From an uncultured Lachnospiraceae bacterium (lineage in GTDB: Bacteria > Bacillota > Clostridia > Lachnospirales > Lachnospiraceae), in the NCBI GenBank assembly GCA_948794795.1, contig CAQGLR010000003.1, forward strand, positions 62,001 through 126,000: 64,000 nt of DNA, written 5' to 3'. Shown piece by piece: positions 18,129 to 26,697 of the stretch. Both the position numbers and the translations under genes were made by a program. The stretch's first letter is position 1. Every line of letters starts with the position of its first letter. The notes below the pieces were generated by a model, which searched no databases, had not been told where the DNA came from, and was given only the letters and a program-made list of their open reading frames with translations.

Positions 18129-18650
18129 ATGACATCAGAATCACTAAAACTGTACAAATTGATAATCTTATACTTTTTAAGCAAGACAAAACAGCCTATG
18201 CCAAATGCCATTATATCTGATTTTATCCTTGCCAACGGCTATACGGATTATTTCTCAATACAGCAGACATTAGCTAACCTTACAGAGGATAAGATGATTG
18301 AAACAGAACAAACACATTCAACTTCTTATTACCTGATTACCCCGTCTGGCAAAGAAACCCTTGGTTTCTTCGGAAACCAGCTTCCTGATGGCACAAAACA
18401 ACAAATTGACAGTTATCTAAATGAAAACAGGGTAAGTATTGTTGAAAATACATCTATACATACTGATTTTAAACAGATAAAACCAGCAGAATACCTTGCA
18501 AGGGTATCTATTATAGAACGTGGAAGCACAATACTTGAACTGGCAATAAACCTTCCATCAGAAGAAGAAGCTATACAAGTATGCCATAGATTCAAAGAAA
18601 GAAATGAAGCCATATATGGTTATCTTCTAAAAACACTTACAATGGATTAA
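18129..18650 (+). CDS. DUF4364 family protein, winged-helix-like
   Basis: The 173-residue protein matches the DUF4364 pattern of Firmicutes: LYKLIILYFLSKTKQPMPNA at the N-terminus, then a helix-turn-helix-like stretch with IQQTLANLTEDKMIE and YYLITPSGKETLGFF, which resembles the wing of PadR/MarR-type folds. The C-terminal half is mixed alpha/beta. DNA binding is possible but not shown. It lies 30 bases after the radical SAM gene with AGAAAGAAGG before the ATG. Confidence 0.85.
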   Translation: MTSESLKLYKLIILYFLSKTKQPMPNAIISDFILANGYTDYFSIQQTLANLTEDKMIETEQTHSTSYYLITPSGKETLGFFGNQLPDGTKQQIDSYLNENRVSIVENTSIHTDFKQIKPAEYLARVSIIERGSTILELAINLPSEEEAIQVCHRFKERNEAIYGYLLKTLTMD

Positions 18651-18657
18651 ATAAAGG

Positions 18658-18687
18658 CAGGCAGTATAAAATAATTTATACTGCCTG
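18658..18687. terminator. Bidirectional terminator between DUF4364 gene and tyrS
   Basis: CAGGCAGTATAAA at 18658-18670 and its exact complement at 18675-18687 form a 13-bp stem with a 4-base loop, placed between two convergent genes. Confidence 0.75.
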
Positions 18688-18723
18688 GTTAAGCGGATTG
18701 CCCAATAATACACAATGAGTATT

Positions 18724-19947
18724 TTACTTACATATTACTTTTACAAATTTCTTCTTGCCACGTTTAAGTACAATTCCATCCTGTCCTATATCATCTTTTG
18801 TTACCATCATTTTAGTATCAGTAACTTTCCCACCATCCAACATTACGCCACCCTGTTCTACATTGCGGCGTGCTTCTGCGTTAGATGGGGCAAGCCCTGA
18901 TTTTACAAGAAGTTTTAGTATGCCAATGCTTCCTTCTTCAAAGTCATCGTCTGTAAGTTCTGCAACTGGCATATCTGCTGCATTACCACTTGAGAAAAGC
19001 GCTTTTGCACCTTCTTTTGCCTTTGATGCTTCTTCTTCGCCATGTACAAGCTTTGTAAGCTCAAATGCAAGTATCTCCTTAGCCTCATTAAGCTGGCTTC
19101 CTTCCCATTTATCCATTTCCCCAATTTGTTCCAGAGGCAGGAAAGTAAGCATACGCAGGCATTTAAGTACATCTGCATCACTTACGTTCCTCCAGTACTG
19201 GTAGAAATCAAACGGGCTTGTTTTATCTGGGTCAAGCCATACAGCACCTGACTGTGTCTTGCCCATTTTATTTCCCTCTGAATTAAGCAGAAGGTTAATT
19301 GTCATTGCATATGCATTCTTGCCAAGCTTGCGGCGTATAAGCTCTGTACCACCTAACATATTACTCCACTGGTCATCCCCGCCAAACTGCATATTACATC
19401 CATATTTCTGGAATAATGTGTAGAAATCAAAGCTCTGCATAATCATATAGTTAAATTCAAGGAAAGTAAGCCCCTTTTCCATACGCTGTTTGTAACACTC
19501 AGCAGTGAGCATACGGTTTACAGAGAAGTGTGCCCCTGTTTCACGCAGCATATCCATATAATTAAGGTCCAAAAGCCATTCTGCATTATTTACAAGCAGT
19601 GCTTTGCCATCTGAAAAATCAATAAACTTCCCAATCTGCTTCCTGAAACATTCAACATTATGGTTAATAGTTTCCACAGTCATCATCTGGCGCATGTCTG
19701 TCCTGCCTGATGGGTCACCAACCATTGCAGTGCCCCCGCCAATAAGTGCTATTGGCTTATTTCCAGCCATCTGGAGCCTTTTCATAAGGCATAATGCCAT
19801 AAAGTGCCCTACATGGAGACTGTCTGCCGTAGGGTCAAATCCAATATAAAATGTAGCTTTGCCTGTATTTACAAGCTCTTTTATCTCCTCTTCATCTGTA
19901 ACCTGGGCAATAAGCCCACGGGCAATAAGTTCATCATATAACTCCAT
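18724..19947 (-). CDS. tyrS: Tyrosyl-tRNA synthetase
   Basis: The 407-residue class I synthetase has the HIGH-like motif HVGH (45-48), the KMSKS-like GNKMGKTQSG (about 229-238) and a C-terminal S4 RNA-binding domain (about 340-400, GLAPSNAEARRNVEQGGVML). It charges tRNA-Tyr. The ATG at 19947 has AAAGGAG. Expression should be controlled by the T-box leader directly upstream. Confidence 0.97.
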   Translation of the reverse strand: MELYDELIARGLIAQVTDEEEIKELVNTGKATFYIGFDPTADSLHVGHFMALCLMKRLQMAGNKPIALIGGGTAMVGDPSGRTDMRQMMTVETINHNVECFRKQIGKFIDFSDGKALLVNNAEWLLDLNYMDMLRETGAHFSVNRMLTAECYKQRMEKGLTFLEFNYMIMQSFDFYTLFQKYGCNMQFGGDDQWSNMLGGTELIRRKLGKNAYAMTINLLLNSEGNKMGKTQSGAVWLDPDKTSPFDFYQYWRNVSDADVLKCLRMLTFLPLEQIGEMDKWEGSQLNEAKEILAFELTKLVHGEEEASKAKEGAKALFSSGNAADMPVAELTDDDFEEGSIGILKLLVKSGLAPSNAEARRNVEQGGVMLDGGKVTDTKMMVTKDDIGQDGIVLKRGKKKFVKVICK

Positions 19948-20013
19948 AATAATCTCCTTTCTATGTGTAATAATATCCTGTGCCCATATATCTTCACTTT
20001 GAATCCACGGGAA

Positions 20014-20275
20014 TAAAAAAAGCCCTTTTATCTGCTTTATACAGATAAAAGGACGGATTTTTGCCGTGTTACCACCTTTTATTTACAACAGGCTCACACC
20101 TGCTGCCTTAACAGGATACCATCATATCCCTGCATTATAACGGATGCACTACCGTCTGTGCCTACAAGGCTTAAACCCTTCAGCCAGCTACTCCAAGATG
20201 TATTCGTATGCAGTCCCTGCTTGCGCCTCTCATCACCCGGCTGCTTTCTTTAAGCTGTCCCCTGCTACTACTTCT
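20014..20275 (-). promoter_or_regulatory. Tyrosine T-box riboswitch in the tyrS leader
   Basis: On the minus strand the T-box sequence AAGGTGGTAACACGGCA is at 20079-20063, followed by the terminator hairpin with CCTTTTATCTG and CAGATAAAAGG (20024-20052) and a run of T. Stem I starts near CAGCCGGGTGATGAGAGGCG and closes at CTGGCTG. Its 3' side holds GAATACATC, placing a TAC tyrosine codon at 20202-20200 as specifier. Uncharged tRNA-Tyr would pair with this and with the T-box and favour the antiterminator. Confidence 0.92.
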
Positions 20276-20331
20276 TCTTTTCAACGTATTTACATAATGT
20301 ATTTTAACCAATACCATACAATTTGTCAAAT

Positions 20332-20590
20332 ACAAATTTGTTTTGTTTCCCCATTTTTTTAAACAGATATTTTGTCTCTGGCAATTCCAAAATTTTACCA
20401 ACAGCAGCCCGTTTGCACTTGGATGGGATACGCAGTGGTGCATAAAGCCCCAATGTTTCACAGAAACATTTAATACGGGGCTTAAGCACCAGCGTCCCCA
20501 AACAGCTGCTTTTTGGTAAAACATTTGGAATTGCCAGAGTAATATAGTCTTTGTATAATTTAAAAAACGGGGAAATCCAAATAAATTTGT
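20332..20590. repeat. Palindromic repeat, full form (copy C)
   Basis: Almost the whole 259 bases form one hairpin. Outer arms: ACAAATTTGTTTTGTTTCCC (20332) and the complement ending at 20590. Next: CTCTGGCAATTCCAAAATTT (20376) against the partner ending TTGGAATTGCCAGAG (20539). Near the tip: GCATAAAGCCCCAATGTTTC against GAAACATTTAATACGGGGCT with ACA as loop. It lies between galE and the tyrS leader. Short open frames across it in other frames are by-products. Confidence 0.88.
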
Positions 20591-20607
20591 GTTTTTGCAG
20601 ATAATTC

Positions 20608-21621
20608 CTAACAAAATCCTTTAGGATTATTAACTTGCCATCTCCATGCATCTTCACACATTTTATCAATATCCCTTTTTGCCACCCAGCCAAGCTCTTC
20701 CTTTGCTTTACCAGGGTCAGCGTAACACATGTCTATATCTCCAGGCCTTCTATCTGTAATATTATAAGGAATTTTCTTTCCACATACCTTTTCAAAGCTG
20801 TGTATAATCTCAAGCACACTATAACCTTTTCCAGTACCAAGGTTATATGTTACAAGCCCTGGATGGGAACTTAACTTTTCAAGTGCCTTGATATGCCCTT
20901 CTGCCAGGTCTGATACATGTATATAATCACGCACACCTGTACCATCTGGTGTGTCATAATCATCTCCAAATACATTTACACACTCCAGTTCCCCTGAAGC
21001 AACTTTTGCAATATATGGCAGCAGGTTATTAGGTATGCCATTAGGATTCTCACCAATCTCACCGCTTTCATGTGCACCTATAGGGTTAAAATACCTTAAA
21101 AGTGCAATATCCCAGCTTTTATCTGCATTATAGATATCCCTGCACATATCTTCAATTATAAGTTTTGTCCTGCCATATGGATTAGAAACTGACAACGGGA
21201 AGTCCTCTTTAACAGGCACACTTGCAGGTTTTCCATAAACTGTAGCTGATGAACTGAATACAAGTGACTTAACATTATATTTCTCCATAACTTTTAAAAG
21301 GTTTATAGTTCCAGTAATATTGTTATCAAAATATGCCAGCGGGATTTTACATGATTCTCCCACTGCTTTTAATCCCGCAAAATGTATTACAGAAGAAATA
21401 TTTTCTTTATCAAATATATTACATAATGCCTCTTCATCCAGTAAATCTTCTTTATAAAATTTAACACTGCGCCCTGTTATCTTCTCTACCCTGTCTAATG
21501 CTTCTTTACTTGAATTAGAAAGGTTGTCTATAACTATAACCCCATATCCTGCATTAAGCAGTTCTACAACTGTATGGCTTCCAATAAATCCAGAACCTCC
21601 TGTAACTAAAATATTATCCAT
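20608..21621 (-). CDS. galE: UDP-glucose 4-epimerase
   Basis: The 337-residue extended SDR starts MDNILVTGGSGFIGSH at ATG 21621 with GGAG upstream (an in-frame ATG four codons earlier is part of the ribosome site). It has the Rossmann TGGSGFIG, the catalytic SSSATVYG and the NPYGRTKLIIE Tyr/Lys pair (about 148-158), and the GalE-type RYFNPIGAHESGEIGE. It interconverts UDP-glucose and UDP-galactose (or the N-acetyl forms). UDP-galactose is the substrate of the Glf mutase encoded 3 kb away. Confidence 0.94.
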   Translation of the reverse strand: MDNILVTGGSGFIGSHTVVELLNAGYGVIVIDNLSNSSKEALDRVEKITGRSVKFYKEDLLDEEALCNIFDKENISSVIHFAGLKAVGESCKIPLAYFDNNITGTINLLKVMEKYNVKSLVFSSSATVYGKPASVPVKEDFPLSVSNPYGRTKLIIEDMCRDIYNADKSWDIALLRYFNPIGAHESGEIGENPNGIPNNLLPYIAKVASGELECVNVFGDDYDTPDGTGVRDYIHVSDLAEGHIKALEKLSSHPGLVTYNLGTGKGYSVLEIIHSFEKVCGKKIPYNITDRRPGDIDMCYADPGKAKEELGWVAKRDIDKMCEDAWRWQVNNPKGFC

Positions 21622-21894
21622 AATAATCTCCATTCCGCTGCCTCTAGTATGCTGGCAGCATAAATATTATTTATTTTATCCTGGTACAATATACCTGGAT
21701 TAAAATAGTATACATACATATAATTTAGTATAACATATTTTTACAGAACCTGGCTATATAAACAAAAGCTAATTTACAATTATCACAAAATATAACTTAA
21801 TATATCTTGTATTACTACTAACAATACTATTGTTTTAAATTCTGGTAAAACTTGCTTGATATTATTTTTACTAAACCATATATTTTACTATAAG

Positions 21895-21950
21895 GCAACT
21901 GTTTGGGGCTTTATGCACCACCTGGCATCCCATCCAGGCACAATGTCATT
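21895..21950. repeat. Fragment of the palindromic repeat (copy D')
   Basis: GGGGCTTTATGCACCACCTG followed by GCATCCCATCCAGGCACAAT repeats, with changes, the tip region of copy D at 22110-22150. The rest of the element is absent. Confidence 0.6.
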
Positions 21951-22007
21951 TAGTTAAGCAAAACCTAATAAATTAAAGAACTTATGGATGTTTAAAAATT
22001 AAAATTC

Positions 22008-22198
22008 CACAAAGATTATATTACTCTGGCAAATTCCAAATGTTTTACCAAAAAGCAGCTGTTATGGGGACGCTGGTGCTTAAGCCACGTAAATGTTTCG
22101 CAGAAACATTGGGGCTTTATGCACCACTGCGTATCCCATCCAAGTGCAAACGGGCTGCTGTTGGTAAAATTTTGGAATTGCCAGAGATACATAACTTA
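22008..22198. repeat. Palindromic repeat, full form, opposite orientation (copy D)
   Basis: Reverse complement of copy C over most of its length: the core CACAAAGATTATATTACTCT is on the left, then AAATGTTTTACCAAAAAGCA, tip GTTTCGCAGAAAC, then GGGCTGCTGTTGGTAAAATT and TTGGAATTGCCAGAG. The long T/A outer arms seen in copies B and C are not obvious here. It sits between divergent galE and rfbA, about 20 bases before the rfbA promoter. Confidence 0.85.
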
Positions 22199-22218
22199 TG
22201 AATTGTTTATTATATTTA

Positions 22219-22248
22219 TTGGAAAAAACTGCTTTTATGTGTTATACT
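22219..22248 (+). promoter_or_regulatory. Probable sigma-A promoter of rfbA
   Basis: TTGGAA at 22219 and TATACT at 22243 are 18 bases apart; the start codon is about 50 bases downstream. Confidence 0.5.
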
Positions 22249-22296
22249 ATAGCGTATCTGGAGATTAGAAACTATATACAAATGGAGGTCCAATTA

Positions 22297-23175
22297 ATGA
22301 AAGGAATAATACTCGCAGGGGGTTCTGGTACAAGGCTGTACCCTCTTACAATGGTTACATCCAAACAGCTGCTGCCAGTTTATGATAAACCAATGATTTA
22401 CTATCCACTCTCAACCCTTATGCTTGCAGGAATACGTGATATCCTTATAATATCTACACCTGCAGACATAGGTAACTTTGAACGCCTTCTTGGCGATGGG
22501 AGCAGCTTTGGCATAAACCTTAAATACAAAATACAGCCTTCACCAGACGGGCTTGCACAAGCATTTATTATAGGTGAAGATTTTATTAATGGTGATTCAT
22601 GCGCCATGGTGCTTGGTGATAATATCTTTTATGGAAGCGGTCTTGGAAAACATCTCCACACTGCTGCTGGAAAAAAGGATGGTGCAACAATATTTGGATA
22701 TTATGTTGATGACCCTGAACGGTTTGGCATTGTTGAATTTGACAAAGACGGCAAAGCTGTATCCATTGAAGAAAAACCAGAACATCCAAAGTCTAACTAC
22801 TGTGTTACAGGATTATACTTCTATGATAACAGAGTTGTAGAAATGGCCAAAAAAGTCAAACCTTCTGCAAGAGGTGAACTTGAAATTACTGACCTTAACA
22901 GGATGTATTTAGAAGAAGGCTCTCTTGATGTAATAACCCTTGGACGTGGCTATGCATGGCTTGATACAGGTACAATTGATGCACTGTCTGATGCCACAGA
23001 ATTTGTAAAAGTTATAGAAAACAGACAAGGTATTAAAATATCAGCAATAGAAGAAATTGCATATAAAAATAAATGGATTTCAAAAGAAAAACTTATAGAA
23101 TCCGCAAGCCTTTATGGCAAATCAGCATATGGCAGGCATTTAAAACAAGTTGCAGATGGCAAGATTAAATATTAA
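22297..23175 (+). CDS. rfbA: Glucose-1-phosphate thymidylyltransferase
   Basis: The 292-residue enzyme has the full RmlA pattern: MKGIILAGGSGTRLYPLT (1-18, nucleotide loop), SKQLLPVYDKPMIYYPLSTL (25-44) and GYAWLDTGTIDAL near 222-234. It makes dTDP-glucose from glucose-1-phosphate and dTTP. The start at 22297 has GGAGG upstream; the open frame extends further 5' without another ribosome site. rfbB follows; rfbC and rfbD are not in the window. Confidence 0.96.
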   Translation: MKGIILAGGSGTRLYPLTMVTSKQLLPVYDKPMIYYPLSTLMLAGIRDILIISTPADIGNFERLLGDGSSFGINLKYKIQPSPDGLAQAFIIGEDFINGDSCAMVLGDNIFYGSGLGKHLHTAAGKKDGATIFGYYVDDPERFGIVEFDKDGKAVSIEEKPEHPKSNYCVTGLYFYDNRVVEMAKKVKPSARGELEITDLNRMYLEEGSLDVITLGRGYAWLDTGTIDALSDATEFVKVIENRQGIKISAIEEIAYKNKWISKEKLIESASLYGKSAYGRHLKQVADGKIKY

Positions 23176-23268
23176 AAAATAAAAGAAAGGAAAAACAGGT
23201 ATAGCCTTTTTAAACAAATACTATGCCTGTTCCCAGAATATTATATTGTCTGGGAAATGGTATATATT

Positions 23269-24297
23269 ATGAATATAATTGTAACCGGCGGAGCTGGATT
23301 TATTGGCGGGAACTTCTGCCATTATATGACAGAAAAATATCCAGAAGATATGATACTGTGTATTGACAAACTCACATATGCAGGCAATATGGAGACACTT
23401 GCACCTATTATGGACAAGCCAAACTTTAAATTCTTTAAAGCAGATATCGCAGACAGGGATACTATATATAAGATATTTGAAGAAGAAAAACCAGATATAG
23501 TAGTTAATTTTGCTGCTGAAAGCCATGTTGACCGCTCAATAAATGAACCAGAAGTATTTCTGCGCACTAATATAATTGGTACTAATGTTATGCTTGATGC
23601 ATGCCGTAAATATGGAATCAAACGTTACCACCAGGTTTCTACTGATGAAGTATATGGTGACCTTCCACTTGACAGGCCAGACCTTTTCTTTACAGAAACA
23701 ACACCAATACACACAAGCAGTCCTTATTCTGCTTCAAAAGCATCTGCAGACCTTCTTGTACAGGCATACTCACGTACCTATAACCTTCCATGTACAATTT
23801 CAAGGTGTTCAAATAATTACGGGCCTTACCATTTTCCAGAGAAATTTATCCCTCTTATAATTGCCAATGCATTAAATGGTAAGAAAATACCTGTTTATGG
23901 CACTGGTGAAAATGTACGTGACTGGCTTTATGTCAAAGACCACTGCATTGCCATTGACCTTATAATACGTAAAGGTACACCAGGTGAAGTATACAATATA
24001 GGCGGGCACAATGAAAAGACTAATATGGAAGTAGTGAAAACAGTTATTGCAGGCCTTGGCAAAGAAGAAGACCTTATAACACACGTAACTGACAGGCTTG
24101 GACATGACAGGCGTTATGCAATAGACCCTGCCAAAATCCATAATGAACTGGGATGGCTTCCAGAAACACCATTTGAAGAAGGAATTGCCAAAACAATCCA
24201 ATGGTATCTTGATAACAGGGAATGGTGGGAAAATATAATTAAAGGTGATTACCAGAATTATTACGAAAATATGTATGGAAACCGTGAAACCATCTAA
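23269..24297 (+). CDS. rfbB: dTDP-glucose 4,6-dehydratase
   Basis: The 342-residue SDR starts MNIIVTGGAGFIGGN with the NAD-binding glycine motif. It has STDEVYGDLP (about 119-128) with the dehydratase Asp-Glu pair in place of the epimerase serine-only site, YSASKAS for the catalytic Tyr and Lys, and TISRCSNNYGPYHFPEK. It turns dTDP-glucose into dTDP-4-keto-6-deoxyglucose, the second step to dTDP-rhamnose and related sugars. An in-frame ATG lies four codons upstream; I chose the start matching the family. Confidence 0.95.
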   Translation: MNIIVTGGAGFIGGNFCHYMTEKYPEDMILCIDKLTYAGNMETLAPIMDKPNFKFFKADIADRDTIYKIFEEEKPDIVVNFAAESHVDRSINEPEVFLRTNIIGTNVMLDACRKYGIKRYHQVSTDEVYGDLPLDRPDLFFTETTPIHTSSPYSASKASADLLVQAYSRTYNLPCTISRCSNNYGPYHFPEKFIPLIIANALNGKKIPVYGTGENVRDWLYVKDHCIAIDLIIRKGTPGEVYNIGGHNEKTNMEVVKTVIAGLGKEEDLITHVTDRLGHDRRYAIDPAKIHNELGWLPETPFEEGIAKTIQWYLDNREWWENIIKGDYQNYYENMYGNRETI

Positions 24298-24389
24298 ACT
24301 CATTAAGCAAACATTGGAACAGATTACAGATATCCTTTGCCGTTAAAAAGGTGTTTTCACTTGTACAGCATGAAATTTCCTTAAAATAA

Positions 24390-24419
24390 GCTGCTGGGCA
24401 AAATAACTTCCCCAGCAGC
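24390..24419. terminator. Bidirectional terminator between rfbB and glf
   Basis: GCTGCTGGG (24390-24398) and CCCAGCAGC (24411-24419) form a 9-bp GC-rich stem between two convergent genes. Confidence 0.65.
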
Positions 24420-24428
24420 ATTATTCTG

Positions 24429-25526
24429 TTAAAAAATATTCTCTAATCTGCATAATCCAAGTGCAGCATCAATTACTTTGTCCATATCATAGTATTTATA
24501 TTGTCCAAGCCTTCCGCCAAATATAATATTATTATCTTCCTCTGACAATTTTTTATATTTTTCATAAAGCTGGTTATTCTTTTCATTATTAATTGGATAA
24601 TATGGTTCACTTCCTTTCTCCCACTCAGATGAATATTCCCTGCTTATTATAGTAAATGGCTGTGTCCCAAACTCAAAATGCTTATGCTCAATAATACGTG
24701 TATATGGGACATCAGCAGAAGTATAATTTACAACAGCATTTCCCTGGTAATTGCCAGTTTCAAGCCTTTCTGTTTCAAAACGGACTGAACGGTATTCAAG
24801 TACACCGAATTTATATCCATAATATTCATCAATCATTCCAGTATAAATAACTTTACTGGCATCTATACTGTCCCTGGCATCAAAATAATCTGTTGAAAGC
24901 ATTACTTCTGAACCTTTAAGCATCTTTTCTACAATAGCAGTATAACCTTCTACAGGAATACCCTGGTATCTGTCATTAAAATAATTATTATCATAGGTAA
25001 ACCTCAGAGGAAGCCTTTTTATAATAAATGCTGGAAGTTCTTTACATTCACGCCCCCACTGCTTTTGTGTATATCCTTTTACCAGCTTTTCATATACATC
25101 CCGTCCCACCAGCTTTAATGCCTGCTCCTCAAGGTTCTGCGGCTCACCAATGCCAGACCCGCTTATCTGTTCTTCAATAATACTCTTTGCTTCATCAGGA
25201 GTCTTAATACCCCACATCTTACTAAATGTATTCATATTAAATGGAAGGTTATACAATTCATCATTATAAATTGCAACTGGTGAATTAATATAATTATTAA
25301 ATTCTGAAAACTGGTTTACATAATCCCATATTTTTTTATCTGATGTATGGAAAATATGTGCTCCATATTTATGCACTTTTATGCCATCATTATCTTCTGT
25401 ATATATATTGCCCGCTATATGAGGCCTTTTATCAATTACAACACACTTCCTGCCTGCCTTTGATGCTTCATACGCAAAAACCGCACCAAATAAACCTGCA
25501 CCAACAATTAAATAATCATATTTCAT
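24429..25526 (-). CDS. glf: UDP-galactopyranose mutase
   Basis: The 365-residue flavoprotein begins MKYDYLIVGAGLFGAVFAYE (FAD-binding Rossmann), with KRPHIAGNIYTED (about 34-46) and VHKYGAHIFHTSDKKIW (about 51-67), the Glf signature. Conserved RYQGIPVEGY and PYTRIIEHKHFE complete the active site. It makes UDP-galactofuranose from UDP-galactopyranose, so this strain likely puts galactofuranose on its surface. ATG 25526 has AGGAG. Confidence 0.96.
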   Translation of the reverse strand: MKYDYLIVGAGLFGAVFAYEASKAGRKCVVIDKRPHIAGNIYTEDNDGIKVHKYGAHIFHTSDKKIWDYVNQFSEFNNYINSPVAIYNDELYNLPFNMNTFSKMWGIKTPDEAKSIIEEQISGSGIGEPQNLEEQALKLVGRDVYEKLVKGYTQKQWGRECKELPAFIIKRLPLRFTYDNNYFNDRYQGIPVEGYTAIVEKMLKGSEVMLSTDYFDARDSIDASKVIYTGMIDEYYGYKFGVLEYRSVRFETERLETGNYQGNAVVNYTSADVPYTRIIEHKHFEFGTQPFTIISREYSSEWEKGSEPYYPINNEKNNQLYEKYKKLSEEDNNIIFGGRLGQYKYYDMDKVIDAALGLCRLENIF

Positions 25527-25543
25527 CTCAATCTCCTATAAAA

Positions 25544-25966
25544 TCAACTTTTATTTTTTCCAAAAATAAATAATTTGCTAAAAATATAATTTAATATAAT
25601 AACAAGTATATTGGAAAGTATTTTCATTACCATATCATTAAAATGCAATATATTAACTGACACAAACATTATTAACACATCAAGTAACCCTGTTGCAAGC
25701 CTGCACCCAAAAAATGAAACACACTCTGTTACCGCCATAGCCAGGCTGTCTGTCTTACTTTCAAAAACAAAAATTTTATTTGTTATATATGCAAAAATAA
25801 CACTTACAATCCATGCCAGCGCAGTGGATACCACAGTACCCATATTAAAAACATATGCAAAAAGCGCATATGTAACTATATTTACTAATGTAGTAAGCCC
25901 TCCAAAAACTAAATATAGAACCATCTCTTTATATTTTAAAAAAAGTTCCCATATTCTTCTAAACAT
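25544..25966 (-). CDS. GtrA family membrane protein
   Basis: The 140-residue protein has four predicted transmembrane helices (YLVFGGLTTLVNIVTYALFA is the first, with the GtrA-typical FGGLTTLVN). The start at 25966 (MFRRIWELF) has AGAGGT; the open frame continues further upstream without a ribosome site. GtrA proteins are thought to flip undecaprenyl-phosphate-linked sugars or assist such glycosylation. It lies 17 bases upstream of glf and is probably co-transcribed. Confidence 0.88.
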   Translation of the reverse strand: MFRRIWELFLKYKEMVLYLVFGGLTTLVNIVTYALFAYVFNMGTVVSTALAWIVSVIFAYITNKIFVFESKTDSLAMAVTECVSFFGCRLATGLLDVLIMFVSVNILHFNDMVMKILSNILVIILNYIFSKLFIFGKNKS

Positions 25967-26116
25967 ACTTATACCTCTTAAACCAGATATTGCCCCATAC
26001 AGGCAGAAATAAAACTTCAAGCCATAAACTTGTACAAATAATAAAGCCCTGCACACAGCAGGACTTCATACAAATACCATCAAAATAAATGAAACTGCCA
26101 AGACTTTTTATAATTA

Positions 26117-26620
26117 TTACAACTCGATAGCGCCTGACTTCTCCCCGTCATTATTTATAACATAATACGCCTTGCCTTCCTGTGGCTTAACATATAAATT
26201 TACAGACTGTACAGAAGACTTGTCCTGGTTAAATGCATTACAATAATCATTTATTGCTGCTTCAAACATCAGTTCATCACTAAACTCCAGTTCATTGTAC
26301 TGTATATAAAGCTTATGTTGTATTGTGTTTGTATTATTTGAAGCTTTTGCTTCCATATTTTCTGCCTTTATGTCCATATCAACAGTGCTCTCTGGCTCTG
26401 TTGTACTCTCTGTGTTCCCTGTTGTAATTCCTGATATGCTGTCTGCACTTGTTTCTTCTGTAATATTATCTGTTACTGTTACATCTTCTTCTACATCTTC
26501 TTTTACTTCATTTACATTTTCCTGCATATCACTGACCTCTTTCTTTAACTGGTTATTATATCTTGATGCTCTCCTTTTTTCTTTCAACGCCTTCTTGCTA
26601 TTTCTCCTCTTGCTTGACAT
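26117..26620 (-). CDS. DUF6465 family protein
   Basis: The 167-residue protein has a Lys/Arg-rich N-terminus (SSKRRNSKKALKEKRRASR), an acidic Thr/Ser-rich linker (about 30-95) and a compact C-terminal domain (about 100-167) with IQHKLYIQYNELEF, VNLYVKPQEGKAYYVINND and GAIEL. That last pattern is the DUF6465 domain frequent in Lachnospiraceae. Function unknown; the basic N-terminus could bind nucleic acid. ATG 26620 has GGAGGG. Confidence 0.8.
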   Translation of the reverse strand: MSSKRRNSKKALKEKRRASRYNNQLKKEVSDMQENVNEVKEDVEEDVTVTDNITEETSADSISGITTGNTESTTEPESTVDMDIKAENMEAKASNNTNTIQHKLYIQYNELEFSDELMFEAAINDYCNAFNQDKSSVQSVNLYVKPQEGKAYYVINNDGEKSGAIEL

Positions 26621-26697
26621 CTATATCCCTCCATGTATTTGTTATTTTTCTATTATAGTGTATATGTTAGAATATGTCAAAGTGAACATACATGTTT

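Noticed and set aside
20180..20693. Overlapping frames across palindromic repeat copy C
   Set aside because: They arise from the hairpin sequence and continue into the T-box leader or galE end; neither has a ribosome site or similarity.
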